Assembly: GCF_013283645.1 (NCBI RefSeq)
Contig: NZ_JABEKV010000001.1
Location: 1,768,246 to 1,832,245, forward strand
From: Sinorhizobium psoraleae
Lineage (GTDB): Bacteria; Pseudomonadota; Alphaproteobacteria; Rhizobiales; Rhizobiaceae
Direction: 5' to 3'
DNA: 64,000 bases
The notes under the pieces were generated by a model, which saw only the letters and a program-made list of their open reading frames with translations, searched no databases and was not told the origin of the DNA. Positions 27,467 through 35,954 of this stretch are shown here, piece after piece (the stretch's first letter is position 1; the number at the start of each line of letters is the position of its first letter). The translations under genes and the position numbers were made by a program.

Positions 27467-28363
27467 ATGCTGCGTGCGAATCTGAACGATATTCAGGTCT
27501 TCATGGCCGTCGTCGATGCAGGAAGCTTTGTTGCCGGAGGGCAGGCCATGGGCCTCTCGAGGTCGGCGGCGGGAAAGGCCGTCATCCGCCTGGAAGAAAG
27601 GCTCGGCGCACGCCTCCTCAACCGCACGACAAGAACGCTGAGCCTCACCGACGAAGGGCGGATGTTCTACGAGCGCGGGCTGGAGATCCTTGCCTCGATC
27701 GACGAAGCGGAGGCGAGCGTGGCCGGGCGCAGGGGCACGCCGCGAGGCGTCCTGCGGCTCACCGTTCCCGATGCCTTCGGGCGGCTGGTGGTCCTGCCGC
27801 TGATCAGGAAATATCTTCAGACCTGGCCCGAGATGCAGGTCGAGGTGAGCTTCACCGATCGCGTGGCCGACCTCGTCGAGGAAGGCTTCGACCTGGCGGT
27901 AAGGATCGGGGTCACGACCTCGGATACGCGGCTCGTCTCCCGCGTGGTCGCCCGGTACAGGGCCATGCTCTGTGCCTCGCCATCCTACATTACCGCGCGC
28001 GGCGAGCCCATGGACATGGATGATCTCGCCGCCCACGACTGCCTGATCTTCAGCAGCCGGAACCAAAGGCAAAGCTGGCGCTTTCGCGGGGAAGGCGGTG
28101 CCTGGGTCAAGGCGCCGGGTCGCAGCCGCCTGAGGCTCGACAGCGGAGAAGCGATCCGGGATGCCGCCATCGCAGGGCTCGGCATCGCGTTTCTGCCGGA
28201 GTTCCTGGTCGCGGAGGACTTGGCGGCGGGCCGCCTCCGGCAGGTCCTGTCCGACCTCGAGGCCGACGACGCGAAGATCGTGACGCTCTATCCCAACAAG
28301 CGCCTGCTGGAGCCCCGCGTCCGGCGCTTCATCGATCTCATGGTCGAAGAGCTTGGGACGTGA
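27467..28363 (+). CDS. LysR-type regulator divergent from RidA
   Basis: 298 residues. The winged helix is MLRANLNDIQVFMAVVDAGS, GLSRSAAGKAVIRLEERLGA and RLLNRTTRTLSLTDEGRMFY, the AaeR/CrgA-like group. The effector domain begins near 92 (GVLRLTVPDAFGRLVVLPLI). MLRANLN at 27467 is the start; the earlier in-frame GTG or ATG region is noncoding. Closely related LysR proteins at 33817 and 37124 share the RTTR..LT(D) pattern and control adjacent enzymes, so control of the divergent RidA gene is likely. Confidence 0.9.
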   Translation: MLRANLNDIQVFMAVVDAGSFVAGGQAMGLSRSAAGKAVIRLEERLGARLLNRTTRTLSLTDEGRMFYERGLEILASIDEAEASVAGRRGTPRGVLRLTVPDAFGRLVVLPLIRKYLQTWPEMQVEVSFTDRVADLVEEGFDLAVRIGVTTSDTRLVSRVVARYRAMLCASPSYITARGEPMDMDDLAAHDCLIFSSRNQRQSWRFRGEGGAWVKAPGRSRLRLDSGEAIRDAAIAGLGIAFLPEFLVAEDLAAGRLRQVLSDLEADDAKIVTLYPNKRLLEPRVRRFIDLMVEELGT

Positions 28364-28374
28364 TGCAAGCGAGG

Positions 28375-28544
28375 CTACAGCGCCGCGCGTCTTTTCAGAC
28401 GCGCAAAGGACGCTGTAGCACTTTGAATTGCTGCATGTTCTTGTCCTTTAATCGGCTACGATTAAAGGCGACATGCAGTAGCGCTTTGAAACGACGCAAT
28501 CACGGACGGAAAACCGTTACACACTTTTCCTGAAACTGCTCTAG
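28375..28544. repeat. family B plus family C composite repeat
   Basis: A full family B unit at 28375-28482: CTACAGCGCCGCGCGTC stem, GCTGTAGCACTTTGAATTGC, TTTAATCGGCTACGATTAAA palindrome and CATGCAGTAGC tail. It runs straight into a family C unit at 28483-28544 (TTTGAAACGACGCAATCACG, GACGGAAAACCGTTACACAC, then TTTTCCTGAAACTGCTCTAG), showing the two families travel together. The last bases overlap the end of ddl. Confidence 0.8.
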
Positions 28545-29611
28545 CGACCGGCGCGCGCCAGCCCGTGTGCCACCAGCCGGTCGATGACCTCGGCATAGCC
28601 GACGCCGCTTGCCGCCATCGCCTTGGAATACATGCTGATATCGGTGAAACCGGGAATGGTGTTGAGCTCGTTGACGAGGAAGCGCATGTCCGGCGTCAGG
28701 AAGAAATCGACGCGCGCCATGCCGTCGCAGCCGACCGCCCGGAAGGCCTTTGCGGCCACCGCGCGGATATCGGCTTCGACCTTTTCCGGCAGCTCCGCTG
28801 GCACTTTCAGGGCGGCGCCATGCTCGTCGATATATTTGGCGTCGTAGCTGTAGAAACCGTGGCTTTCGGCCGGCACGATCTCGCCGGGGCGGGAAACGAA
28901 GAGGCCGCCTTCGGTATCTTCCAGCACGCTCAGCTCGATCTCGCGGCCCCGGATGAATTCCTCGGCGATGAGCTTGCCGTCGTGTTTGAAGCCCTCCTCA
29001 AGCGCCGCCGCGTAGTCCCGCTCGGTCGCGACCTTGCTCACGCCGACGGAGGAGCCCTGCCGGGCCGGCTTGACGAAAAGCGGAAGCCCGAGCGCGCGCT
29101 CGAGCTCGGCAAAGGCCGGCGCGGCGCCGTGATGGATCGTGACGGACCGCGCCGTTGGGACGCCTGCCTCGTTCAGGAGGCGCTTGGCGATGTCCTTGTC
29201 CAGCGCTGTGGCGGAACCGAGAATGCCGCAGCCGACGAGCGGCACGCGCGCCACCTCCGCAAGCCCCTGCACCGCGCCGTCCTCGCCATGGAGGCCGTGC
29301 AGCACCGGGAAGAGGATTGCGATCTCCGGCAGCGCATAAGGCGCGCCATCGGCGGGGATCGCCAGCATTCGCCCCTTGCCGCCCGGCACGAGGCAGACTT
29401 CCGTGCCGCCCGAAGGTTTTGCGAGCGTGCCATCCGTGAAGCTGCTCAACAGCCATTGTCCCTCGCGGGTGATGAAGACAGGAACGGCATCGTATTTTTC
29501 CGGCTCCAGCGCCCGCATGACATTGGTTGCCGAAAGCACCGAAACGTCATGCTCGGCGGAGCGTCCGCCAAAGAGCACGGCAATGCGCAGTCTGTTCGAG
29601 GAAACGGCCAT
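28541..29611 (-). CDS. ddl: D-alanine--D-alanine ligase
   Basis: 356 residues of the DdlA-type. Key blocks: IAVLFGGRSAEHDVSVLSAT (substrate end), FPVLHGLHGEDGAVQGLAEV, YSYDAKYID omega loop, PLFVKPARQGSSVGVSKV (ATP Lys), GMARVDFF and NELNTIPGFTDISMY with Mg ligands. The YSYDAKY Tyr marks D-Ala-D-Ala rather than D-lactate or D-serine specificity. It joins two D-alanines for peptidoglycan in the cytoplasm. Start 29611 (MAVSSNRL). Outside a cell-division cluster, so it may be an accessory copy beside the usual ddlB. Confidence 0.92.
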   Translation of the reverse strand: MAVSSNRLRIAVLFGGRSAEHDVSVLSATNVMRALEPEKYDAVPVFITREGQWLLSSFTDGTLAKPSGGTEVCLVPGGKGRMLAIPADGAPYALPEIAILFPVLHGLHGEDGAVQGLAEVARVPLVGCGILGSATALDKDIAKRLLNEAGVPTARSVTIHHGAAPAFAELERALGLPLFVKPARQGSSVGVSKVATERDYAAALEEGFKHDGKLIAEEFIRGREIELSVLEDTEGGLFVSRPGEIVPAESHGFYSYDAKYIDEHGAALKVPAELPEKVEADIRAVAAKAFRAVGCDGMARVDFFLTPDMRFLVNELNTIPGFTDISMYSKAMAASGVGYAEVIDRLVAHGLARAGR

Positions 29612-29744
29612 GAAAGGCTCCAGGGAATCGGGTTTTGAACGCCTCCTGCATTTCCTCAAATCGCGACCGATTTAAGGAGATTGCGGCGATTTTCAAAGCG
29701 CTGTCCATCCCGCCTTCGATCGGCCTGTCGCTTGATCGTCGCGC

Positions 29745-30437
29745 CTATTGGAACAGCGACCTGAGCCTGCCCCACACGCCGGGCTCCAGCGATTTTGAAG
29801 GGTCGGCGAGGCCCTCGAGGTAGAGAACCATGTTCTGCGGGTCGAAGCGCAGGCCATGAAACTTGGCGGCGAAGCGTCCGCCCCGGTCGAGGACGTGGGT
29901 GACGATACCGTGCATCTGCTGCCCGTCCTCGACGGGCTCGAAGCGGAGATTGTAGGTTTCCGCCAGCTTGCGCGTCCTATCCTCCGGCTCGCCGGGCGTC
30001 GTGGTCAGGAACATCCAGTTGCGCGCATCCAGCCCATGCGCCGGACCATAGGCCCTCAGCACGTCAGGCGTATCCTTGGCGGGATCCGTCGTGATCGCCA
30101 GGAACTGCACCCGGTCCTTCATCGGCGTGGCGTTGATCTTCTTCTGGATGTCGGCGATCACCTCGGAATGAACAGGGCATATGTCGGTGCAACTCGCGAA
30201 GATGAAATAGAGCACCACGATCTTTTCGGAAAAGTCGGAAAGGCGAACCGCCTTGCCGTTTGCGTCGGCGAGCTCGAAAGGCGGTGCCGGCTTGTCGATC
30301 ACCTGGAAGAACTTCTCCTCGCTGCCCATCAGCCTGTCGAGATCGGCGCCCGGATGGTGGGCGACGGCCGGCACGACAAGGGCCGCCAGCAGGAAAACCG
30401 TGAGAAGAAACGGGTTGGCGCGGCGCTGCGGGCGCAT
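29745..30437 (-). CDS. SCO1/SenC copper-chaperone family protein
   Basis: 230 residues with an N-terminal membrane anchor or signal (PFLLTVFLLAALVVPAVAHH) and a thioredoxin-like fold. Copper is bound by the C-x-x-x-C motif in FASCTDICPVH (Cys83, Cys87) and a distal His in QMHGIVTHVLDRGG. SCO proteins deliver copper to or reduce cysteines of cytochrome oxidase CuA sites. AAGGAG precedes the ATG at 30437; a GTG two codons upstream is possible. It follows the cytochrome c gene by 2 bp and closes the copper operon. Confidence 0.92.
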   Translation of the reverse strand: MRPQRRANPFLLTVFLLAALVVPAVAHHPGADLDRLMGSEEKFFQVIDKPAPPFELADANGKAVRLSDFSEKIVVLYFIFASCTDICPVHSEVIADIQKKINATPMKDRVQFLAITTDPAKDTPDVLRAYGPAHGLDARNWMFLTTTPGEPEDRTRKLAETYNLRFEPVEDGQQMHGIVTHVLDRGGRFAAKFHGLRFDPQNMVLYLEGLADPSKSLEPGVWGRLRSLFQ

Positions 30438-30439
30438 GA

Positions 30440-30925
30440 TCACTCTCCTTGCTCGCGACGGGTCATTTCCGCCTGATACTGGCGCTCCTGTTCCGGCCAG
30501 GTGCTCTTGATGAAGGCGAGCACGGCGCGGATCTCGTCGTCGCTCATGACGGTTCCGAATCCCGGCATGTCGCTTTGGTAACCTCCGCCGACAACCGCCG
30601 CCGGTCCTTCCCGGGTAATGCGGAAGAGCACGCCGTCCGGATGATGCCAGGTGTGGCCGGATGCGTCGTGCGGCGGGGCGGGCATGCGGCCCGAAGGCAG
30701 CGGGCTTTTCCAGTCCCGCTGACCTTCGAGCTTGGCGCCGTGACAGGCGGCGCAGCGCTCGGCATAGAGCGCCTGGCCGAGCGCGATCGTGGCGGCCGAG
30801 GCATCGCCGCCTGCCGTCCGAGCGGCAAGAAAGGGCGGAGCGGCGAGAAAGGGCCAAGCCCCGGCGAGCCCCAGACCTGCCGCAGCCGCGCCGAGCGCAG
30901 CAAGAAGCACGGACGTCCTTCTCAT
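30440..30925 (-). CDS. exported c-type cytochrome, monohaem
   Basis: 161 residues with an Ala/Leu-rich signal anchor at 1-37 and one class I cytochrome c domain. The haem site is CAACH (Cys58, Cys61, His62); the likely distal Met is in GYQSDMPGFG. Helix IKSTWPEQERQYQAEMTRRE ends the protein. Its start overlaps the stop of the 41-residue membrane gene (ATGA at 30922-30925). It probably accepts electrons from, or passes them around, the multicopper oxidase in the same operon. Confidence 0.92.
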   Translation of the reverse strand: MRRTSVLLAALGAAAAGLGLAGAWPFLAAPPFLAARTAGGDASAATIALGQALYAERCAACHGAKLEGQRDWKSPLPSGRMPAPPHDASGHTWHHPDGVLFRITREGPAAVVGGGYQSDMPGFGTVMSDDEIRAVLAFIKSTWPEQERQYQAEMTRREQGE

Positions 30926-31047
30926 TTGCCGCCGCCGAAGAACAGGTACTTGACGAGCGCCGCCGCCCCAAGGGCGAGCACGATGACGGCAAGCAGCCAG
31001 ACCAGACCCATGCCGAACATCATCGTGCCGCCCATGCCGTCCATCAT
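30922..31047 (-). CDS. 41-residue Met-rich membrane peptide
   Basis: A short gene between DUF411 and the cytochrome gene. It reads MMDGMGGTMMFGMGLVWLLA and then VIVLALGAAALVKYLFFGGG plus K: six Met residues in the first 13, then one membrane helix and a Lys/Phe/Gly end. AGGTCGCG lies before the start. It ends inside the ATGA shared with the cytochrome c start, so it is translationally coupled. Similar tiny Met-rich helices are found beside multicopper oxidases. Met clusters suggest Cu(I) contact, perhaps as a membrane adaptor. Function not shown. Confidence 0.75.
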   Translation of the reverse strand: MMDGMGGTMMFGMGLVWLLAVIVLALGAAALVKYLFFGGGK

Positions 31048-31056
31048 CGCGACCTC

Positions 31057-31497
31057 CTATTCGCTCGCGTAGACGCCGCCGACGCCGCCGGATTTTTTGA
31101 TCTCCAGCATCTTGAAGGGGCCTTCCTTGGTGCCGCTCATGCCGGGCGAACCCATGGGCATGCCGGGGAGCGTCACGCCCTTGATGTCGGGCCGTTCGGT
31201 GAGCAGCTTGTTGACCGTGCCGATCGGCACGTGGCCGCTCACCGCATAGCCGTCGATCATGGAGAGGTGGCAGCCGTGGAACTCATCCGGAATGCCGGCC
31301 TCGCGGCTCATCGCGGCAAGGTCATGCGTCGGCTTGACGGTCACGTCGAAGCCATTCTCGCGCAGATAGTCGGCATAGCCTTCGCAGCACCCGCATTCCG
31401 GGGTTTTGTAAAGTGTCACGTCCTTTTCGCCGGCGAGCGCCGAGGTGGTGCTGAACAGGATCGAGGCGAGGACGACGGCTTTCAGAATCTTGGACAT
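31057..31497 (-). CDS. exported DUF411 metal-binding protein
   Basis: 146 residues with a Sec signal peptide (SKILKAVVLASILFSTTSAL). The DUF411 core starts VTLYKTPECGCCEGYADYLR, whose Cys35, Cys37 and Cys38 form a soft-metal site, and continues with GIPDEFHGCHLSMIDGYAVS. The C-terminal part is Met/Gly-rich (LPGMPMGSPGMSGTKEGPFK). DUF411 proteins are recurrent in copper-resistance loci and are thought to bind Cu in the periplasm. It lies 19 bp after the oxidase gene and 9 bp before the 41-residue peptide gene. The longer start at 31527 overlaps the oxidase gene and is unlikely. Confidence 0.88.
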   Translation of the reverse strand: MSKILKAVVLASILFSTTSALAGEKDVTLYKTPECGCCEGYADYLRENGFDVTVKPTHDLAAMSREAGIPDEFHGCHLSMIDGYAVSGHVPIGTVNKLLTERPDIKGVTLPGMPMGSPGMSGTKEGPFKMLEIKKSGGVGGVYASE

Positions 31498-31516
31498 TGC
31501 TTTTCCTTTCAGATTG

Positions 31517-33016
31517 TCAGGCGACACGGAAGACAGCCATCATGCCGCCGGTCTGGTGTTCGAGAACGTGGCAGTGGAACATCCAGTCGCCGGGATTATC
31601 TGCGACGAAGGCGATCTCGGCCTTCTCGCGCGGCGAGAGGAGCACCGTGTCCTGCCATTCACGATGACGGGTGGCCTGGCCGTTGCGGGAAATCACCCGG
31701 AACGAATGACCGTGCAGGTGGATCGGATGATGCCACGCGGTGGCGTTGGTCATGGCGATCACGTGGCTCCTGTTCCGTTCGAGCGTCAGCATCGGCTTCA
31801 TGACATGGCCGGTCTCGTCGGCGGCGACACCGTTGATGAACCAGGCGGCGCTGGAGTTCATCATCGCCATCATCCCTGCCGTCATCGAATGCGCGTGGCT
31901 CATCCTGCCGCCCGGCGCGCCCGGGCCCATCGTTTCACCGCCCATGGTTTCGCCCATCTCCTCAGCCACCATTTCCCCCATCATGCCGCCGCTGAAGAGG
32001 ACCTCGTTGCGGGATGCCGCCTTGAGGTCCGGTTCCGGCAGCGGGTTGGCGGGCAGGGCGAGCGGCCAGTCCGGCGCGCGCTCCCTCAGGGGCGTACCGT
32101 CGTAGACCAGATCGACGAGCTTATATTCCAGCCCTTCATAGAACCGGTCCGTGACCGCGGCCCGGCTGCCGGCAGTGCCCGTCATGTCGAGGATCAGGTC
32201 GACACGCGTCGCCGGGCCGAGAACCACCAGCCCTTTCTCCGGCGCATGCGGCTCGACCGGCTGGCCGTCGAGCGCGATCACGATCGGCTCGTGGCCCGCG
32301 AAATCGAGGCTGAAGATGCGGGCGTTGGCGGTGTTGATCAGCCGCAGGCGGATGCGCTCGCCCTTCCTGACGGCAAAACGATCCGGCACGCGGCCATTGA
32401 TTGTCACCGTGTTGCCGACGCGGCCATTGTGGTGGATGTCGTGCCGGTTGCCGAAATCCTCGCTGATTTCGCCGGACTTTGTCAGCCGCCAGTCGCCGAG
32501 CATCCAGGTCACATCACGATCGACGCGGGGCGGTTCCGGTTCCTCGACGATCAGCGGGCCGTAAAGCCCGCGCCCGACCTGCTCGGAGCTTTTCTGGTGC
32601 GGGTGATACCAGAAAGTGCCGGCATCGATCGCGTCGAACTCGTAGACGAAGCGTTCGCCCGCGCCGATCGGCTTCTGGGTGAGGTGCGGCACGCCATCCA
32701 TCGCGTTCGGAAGGCGCAGGCCGTGCCAGTGGACCGTCGTTTCTTCGGCAAGGGCGTTGTCGACCGTGACGCGCAGCCGCTCGCCCTGGCGAAGGCGGAT
32801 CTCCGGACCCGGAGCGGTGCCGTTGTACAACCAGGCGGCCGTCTCGCCGGGGGCCACGAGCCGGAGGCGCCCGGCGGCAGCCCGCAACGAGACGTCGCGC
32901 GTGGCGGCAGTAGCCGGCGAGGCCGGCAAAAGAGGAAGCATCGCGCCGGCCGCGCTTGCGGCCGCCGATGCGAGAAGGGCTCGACGCGTCAGCGCCGGAG
33001 CAGGATAGCGGGACAT
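31517..33016 (-). CDS. periplasmic multicopper oxidase (CopA/CueO-like)
   Basis: 499 residues with a twin-arginine type signal (LTRRALLASAAASAAGAM). All copper ligands are seen: HWHGLR (96-101), WYHPHQ (137-141), HPIHLHGHSF near 430, and the type 1 site FHCHVLEHQTGGMM (480-493, His-Cys-His with axial Met492). A Met-rich insertion around 345-395 (MMGEMVAEEMGETMGGETMG) resembles the CueO loop that feeds Cu(I). It oxidises Cu(I) or phenolics in the periplasm. First core gene of the copper operon; a family B repeat follows its start. Confidence 0.93.
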   Translation of the reverse strand: MSRYPAPALTRRALLASAAASAAGAMLPLLPASPATAATRDVSLRAAAGRLRLVAPGETAAWLYNGTAPGPEIRLRQGERLRVTVDNALAEETTVHWHGLRLPNAMDGVPHLTQKPIGAGERFVYEFDAIDAGTFWYHPHQKSSEQVGRGLYGPLIVEEPEPPRVDRDVTWMLGDWRLTKSGEISEDFGNRHDIHHNGRVGNTVTINGRVPDRFAVRKGERIRLRLINTANARIFSLDFAGHEPIVIALDGQPVEPHAPEKGLVVLGPATRVDLILDMTGTAGSRAAVTDRFYEGLEYKLVDLVYDGTPLRERAPDWPLALPANPLPEPDLKAASRNEVLFSGGMMGEMVAEEMGETMGGETMGPGAPGGRMSHAHSMTAGMMAMMNSSAAWFINGVAADETGHVMKPMLTLERNRSHVIAMTNATAWHHPIHLHGHSFRVISRNGQATRHREWQDTVLLSPREKAEIAFVADNPGDWMFHCHVLEHQTGGMMAVFRVA

Positions 33017-33040
33017 GGTTCAATCATCCTGAAAAGCCAC

Positions 33041-33135
33041 TGCATGATTCCTTAAATCTGGATCGATTTCATGCAGCGATTCAAAGTGCTACAGCGAGCC
33101 TGGCGCGTCCGACTGGACGCGCGGCGCCGTAGTGG
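33041..33135 (-). repeat. family B repeat
   Basis: CATGATTCCTTAAATC, GATCGATTTCATGCAGCGAT, TCAAAGTGCTACAGCG and the stem GGCGCGTCCGACTGGACGCG, ending GGCGCCGTAG. It lies in the 220-bp gap between the Met-rich protein and the oxidase. It may hold or separate the oxidase promoter; no other signal is clear there. Confidence 0.65.
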
Positions 33136-33236
33136 TGTTTCGCATGGCGCCAGAAGGCATCATGCGAGCCGCGATCACAGGCGGCGGACGGATCCGCCAT
33201 ACATGATTGTTGGCGCCGGCAACCGGGCGTGCCCGG

Positions 33237-33650
33237 CTAAAGGATGATGGTTCGAGGGGGAGGTGACTCGGGCGGGCCGATGAGGCCGGTCAATTCTTCT
33301 GCCGGCGAGGCGGTAACATCGGCTGCCACAAGGGGAAGCTCGAAGCCCGCGGCCGCGGGAACCGCGATGAAAGGCGCAAGACAGGCCTGAACGCAGAGCG
33401 AGGCCTTGCCGTCGTCACCGGGCGGACAGCCATCGCAGTCGCCCATATCTCCCGCGCCCATGTCTCCCGCGCCCATGTGCCCGGCGCCCATATCCCCGGT
33501 GCTCATGTGCCCGCTGTCCACGTTTCCGGCGGCCATCGCGGCGGGGGACATTGCAAACGACATGCGCGTCGCACTCGCCGCATGCGCAACAGTGCCCGCG
33601 GCAAATACCGCGAGCAGGACAATCGCAAGGATGCGGCCAAGTCTCTCCAT
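33237..33650 (-). CDS. Met/Asp-rich exported protein, likely copper-related
   Basis: 137 residues with a Sec signal peptide (RLGRILAIVLLAVFAAGTVA). The centre has tandem GHM/GDM units: GHMSTGDMGAGHMGAGDMGA then GDMGDCDGCPPGDDG, with a C-x-x-C, followed by a C-x-x-x-C in LCVQACLAPF. Alternating Met, His and Cys are typical of periplasmic Cu(I)/Cu(II) binders. The remainder resembles DUF2946-type small proteins. It lies upstream of the multicopper oxidase on the same strand, 220 bp apart with a repeat between, so it belongs functionally to that cluster. Confidence 0.7.
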   Translation of the reverse strand: MERLGRILAIVLLAVFAAGTVAHAASATRMSFAMSPAAMAAGNVDSGHMSTGDMGAGHMGAGDMGAGDMGDCDGCPPGDDGKASLCVQACLAPFIAVPAAAGFELPLVAADVTASPAEELTGLIGPPESPPPRTIIL

Positions 33651-33761
33651 GCCCTCATGCTATTCCGTTTTCGCGGCATGTCCAGTTACAGGCTGTCGCA
33701 GCCGGCCCGAAACCGCAGCCAGCCCGAAACCATTGGACGCTTTTGGGCGACATGCCTCTTT

Positions 33762-33842
33762 CATTGAAGCGCTGAAATGATCCAACTCTTGAACGACGCG
33801 TCCCGGACGGAAACCGCTACACACTTTTCCTGGAATTGCCGG
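33762..33842. repeat. family C repeat
   Basis: TCATTGAAGCGCTGAAATGA, then TCCAACTCTTGAACGACGCG, then GACGGAAACCGCTACACACT and TTTCCTGGAATTGCCG. Its start pairs with itself as TCATT..AATGA. It sits between convergent... in fact tail-to-head genes and reaches into the end of the LysR gene. Confidence 0.55.
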
Positions 33843-34767
33843 GAGTGGATTCGGCCGCGGCCTTGTCAGCCTCGCCTGTTCCGGCGGCGCTCCATCGCTC
33901 CGCGGCAAGCTCGATGAACGCCTTGACCAGCGGCGAAAGGTGCCGACTGCTCGGATAGACGACATAGAGGCCGCCCGCCGGCGTCGTGTAGTCGTGAAGA
34001 ACGCGGCGCAGCTGCCCGTCGTCGATAAGTCCCTCGGCCATCCTTTGGGGCACCTGGGCGATGCCGTAGCCGGCGATCGCGGCGGCAACCACCGCCTGCA
34101 TTTCGTTGGCGGCGAAGCGTCCGGCCACGGTGACCGTTTGCTGGTCGTGCGGCCCGTCCAGCACCCAGTGGGCGCTGGCTGCCGACGGACCTGCGATGAG
34201 GCACTGATGGCGGGTGAGGTCCGCCGGTTCCTCCGGCACCCCGCATCGCGCGAGATAGTCCGGGCTGGCGCAGAGAAGCCTGTGCGTGGAGCCGAGCTTC
34301 CGGGCGATCAGCGTGGAGTCGGCGAGAATACCGGTGCGGAAGGCGAGGTCGATGCCGTTCTCGACCAGGTTGAGGTTATCGTCGGTCAGGCGCAGTTCGA
34401 CCTTGGTTTTCGGATAGATCGCGAGAAAGTCGACCACGGCGCGGGTCAGGAAATGGCCGCCGAAGCCGACGGGAGCGGAAATGCGAATTGTGCCTGACGG
34501 CTCCGCCCTCGCTTCCGCGAGGCGCAGATTTGCTTCCTCTATCGTCCGCAGCGCCTGGCTGCTCTGCTCATAATAGAGGCGCCCGGCGTCGGTCATGTTG
34601 AGGCTGCGCGTCGTGCGCTGAATGAGACGGACCCCGACCTCGCGCTCGAGCGCGGCAATGCGGCGGCTCACGGTCGTCTTGGGCATGCCGAGCTGGCGCG
34701 CAGCAGCGGTGAAACTGCCGGCTTCGACGACGCAGGCGAACACCGCGATATCGTTGAGATCGAGCAT
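33817..34767 (-). CDS. LysR-type regulator divergent from NmrA-like gene
   Basis: 316 residues. Winged helix: MLDLNDIAVFACVVEAGSFT, AARQLGMPKTTVSRRIAALE, RLIQRTTRSLNMTDAGRLYY. Effector domain from about 92 (TIRISAPVGFGGHFLTRAVV). The ATG at 34767 is preferred over 34797. A basic, Ala-rich tail (AAGTGEADKAAAESTPGNSR) extends beyond the domain. It diverges from a NAD(P)-binding protein 99 bp away, and CAAAGTT (34785) and AACTTTG (34832) form an inverted pair in that gap, so control of the neighbour is likely. Confidence 0.9.
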   Translation of the reverse strand: MLDLNDIAVFACVVEAGSFTAAARQLGMPKTTVSRRIAALEREVGVRLIQRTTRSLNMTDAGRLYYEQSSQALRTIEEANLRLAEARAEPSGTIRISAPVGFGGHFLTRAVVDFLAIYPKTKVELRLTDDNLNLVENGIDLAFRTGILADSTLIARKLGSTHRLLCASPDYLARCGVPEEPADLTRHQCLIAGPSAASAHWVLDGPHDQQTVTVAGRFAANEMQAVVAAAIAGYGIAQVPQRMAEGLIDDGQLRRVLHDYTTPAGGLYVVYPSSRHLSPLVKAFIELAAERWSAAGTGEADKAAAESTPGNSRKSV

Positions 34768-34866
34768 TGTATCCAGCCACGGGACAAAGTTTCCCAATTA
34801 TAGGCCATTATGGATCAATGTGGCAGGCCCTAACTTTGCTCCATCGAAAACAAAAGGAGCAGACAC

Positions 34867-35754
34867 ATGACCACCAAACGAAACGTTCTCGTTACCGGCG
34901 CGACCGGCCAGCAGGGAGGCGCCGTCGCGCAGGCACTGCTCGCCAGAGGACACCGCGTCAGGGCGTTGACGCGCAAGCCTGACAGCGATGCCGCGCGGCA
35001 GCTGGCGTCGGCGGGTGCGGATGTCGTGGCCGGCGATCTCGGCGATGCGGCCTCCATTGTGAGGGCCGCAGGCGGCGTCGATACCATGTTCCTGATGGGC
35101 AACAGCTACGAGGCCGGGACGGAGGAGGAGACCCGCCAGGGGATCATTGCCGCCGATGCTGCGAAGGCTGCCGGCGTCGGGCACCTGATCTATTCATCCG
35201 TTGCCGATGCCGACAAGAAGACGGGCATCCCGCACTTCGAAAGCAAGTACCTCGTCGAGAAGCATGTCGCCTGGCTCGGCATTCCCTACACGATCAGCGC
35301 GCCGGTCGCCTTCATGGAGAATATCGTCGCGCCGTGGTCGATCGGTGCGCTGCGCCAGGGCACGTATGCTTTTGCGCTACCCGCCAAACGCGCCCTCCAG
35401 CTGGTAGCCCTGGCGGACATCGGGGCTTTCGTCGCCGCCCTGGTCGAGCGGCGCGATGATGTGTTCGGCAAGCGTTTCGATATCGCCGGGGACGAGCTGT
35501 CCGGCGAGGAGCAGGCGAAAATCCTCTCGCAAGCCATCGGTCGCCCGATCGACTACCAGGAAATCCCGATCGCTGCGGCGCGCCAGCAGAGCGAGGACGC
35601 GGCGCTCATGTTCGAATGGTTTGACCGCGCCGGCTACGACGTCGATATCGCCGCCTTGCGCCGGGATTTTCCGGACGTCCGTTGGCACAGCTTTGCCGAC
35701 TGGGCGCGCGCTTTCGACTGGAGTGTTCTTGACCGGACTCCGTCGGAAACCTGA
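34867..35754 (+). CDS. NmrA-family NAD(P)-binding protein
   Basis: 295 residues beginning TTKRNVLVTGATGQQGGAVA, an atypical SDR Rossmann motif G-A-T-G-x-Q-G. Then VVAGDLGDAASIVRAAGGVD, YSSVADADKKTGIPHFESKY with a K at the active-site Tyr region, and VAFMENIVAPWS. Such proteins are quinone reductases or redox sensors that read NADP/NADPH. A very good ribosome site AAAGGAGCAGACAC precedes the ATG. Divergent from its probable LysR controller. Related to the genes at 3693 and 16451. Confidence 0.9.
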   Translation: MTTKRNVLVTGATGQQGGAVAQALLARGHRVRALTRKPDSDAARQLASAGADVVAGDLGDAASIVRAAGGVDTMFLMGNSYEAGTEEETRQGIIAADAAKAAGVGHLIYSSVADADKKTGIPHFESKYLVEKHVAWLGIPYTISAPVAFMENIVAPWSIGALRQGTYAFALPAKRALQLVALADIGAFVAALVERRDDVFGKRFDIAGDELSGEEQAKILSQAIGRPIDYQEIPIAAARQQSEDAALMFEWFDRAGYDVDIAALRRDFPDVRWHSFADWARAFDWSVLDRTPSET

Positions 35755-35770
35755 GTTCCTCTGCGGCGAT

Positions 35771-35875
35771 CGTCATTCCCGTGCTCGTCAGAGAGAGTGC
35801 GATCGAACGTGAAAGTCCTCTGCGCCGTGGACGCGGCGCTGCTGGACTCCTGTGACAAGCACAGGAGTGAGGGGG
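35771..35875. repeat. family A repeat, short copy
   Basis: A left end GTCATTCCCGTGCTCGTCAG without the usual inverted part, then TGCGCCGTGGACGCGGCGCT and the right end CTCCTGTGACAAGCACAGGA. The central palindrome is reduced. Lies 16 bp after the NmrA-like stop. Confidence 0.55.
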
Positions 35876-35954
35876 AGGGGGTTGCTCGGTGCCTGCCAGC
35901 CAGCAAACCAGGTACGAGAAAGGCCGCGCAATGATGCGGCCGCCCGTCCCGCCC

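Noticed and set aside
28565..29638. 357-codon plus-strand open frame
   Set aside because: Antisense to the D-Ala-D-Ala ligase, which has all family motifs.
31445..33055. 536-codon plus-strand open frame
   Set aside because: Antisense to the multicopper oxidase, whose copper ligands are complete on the other strand.
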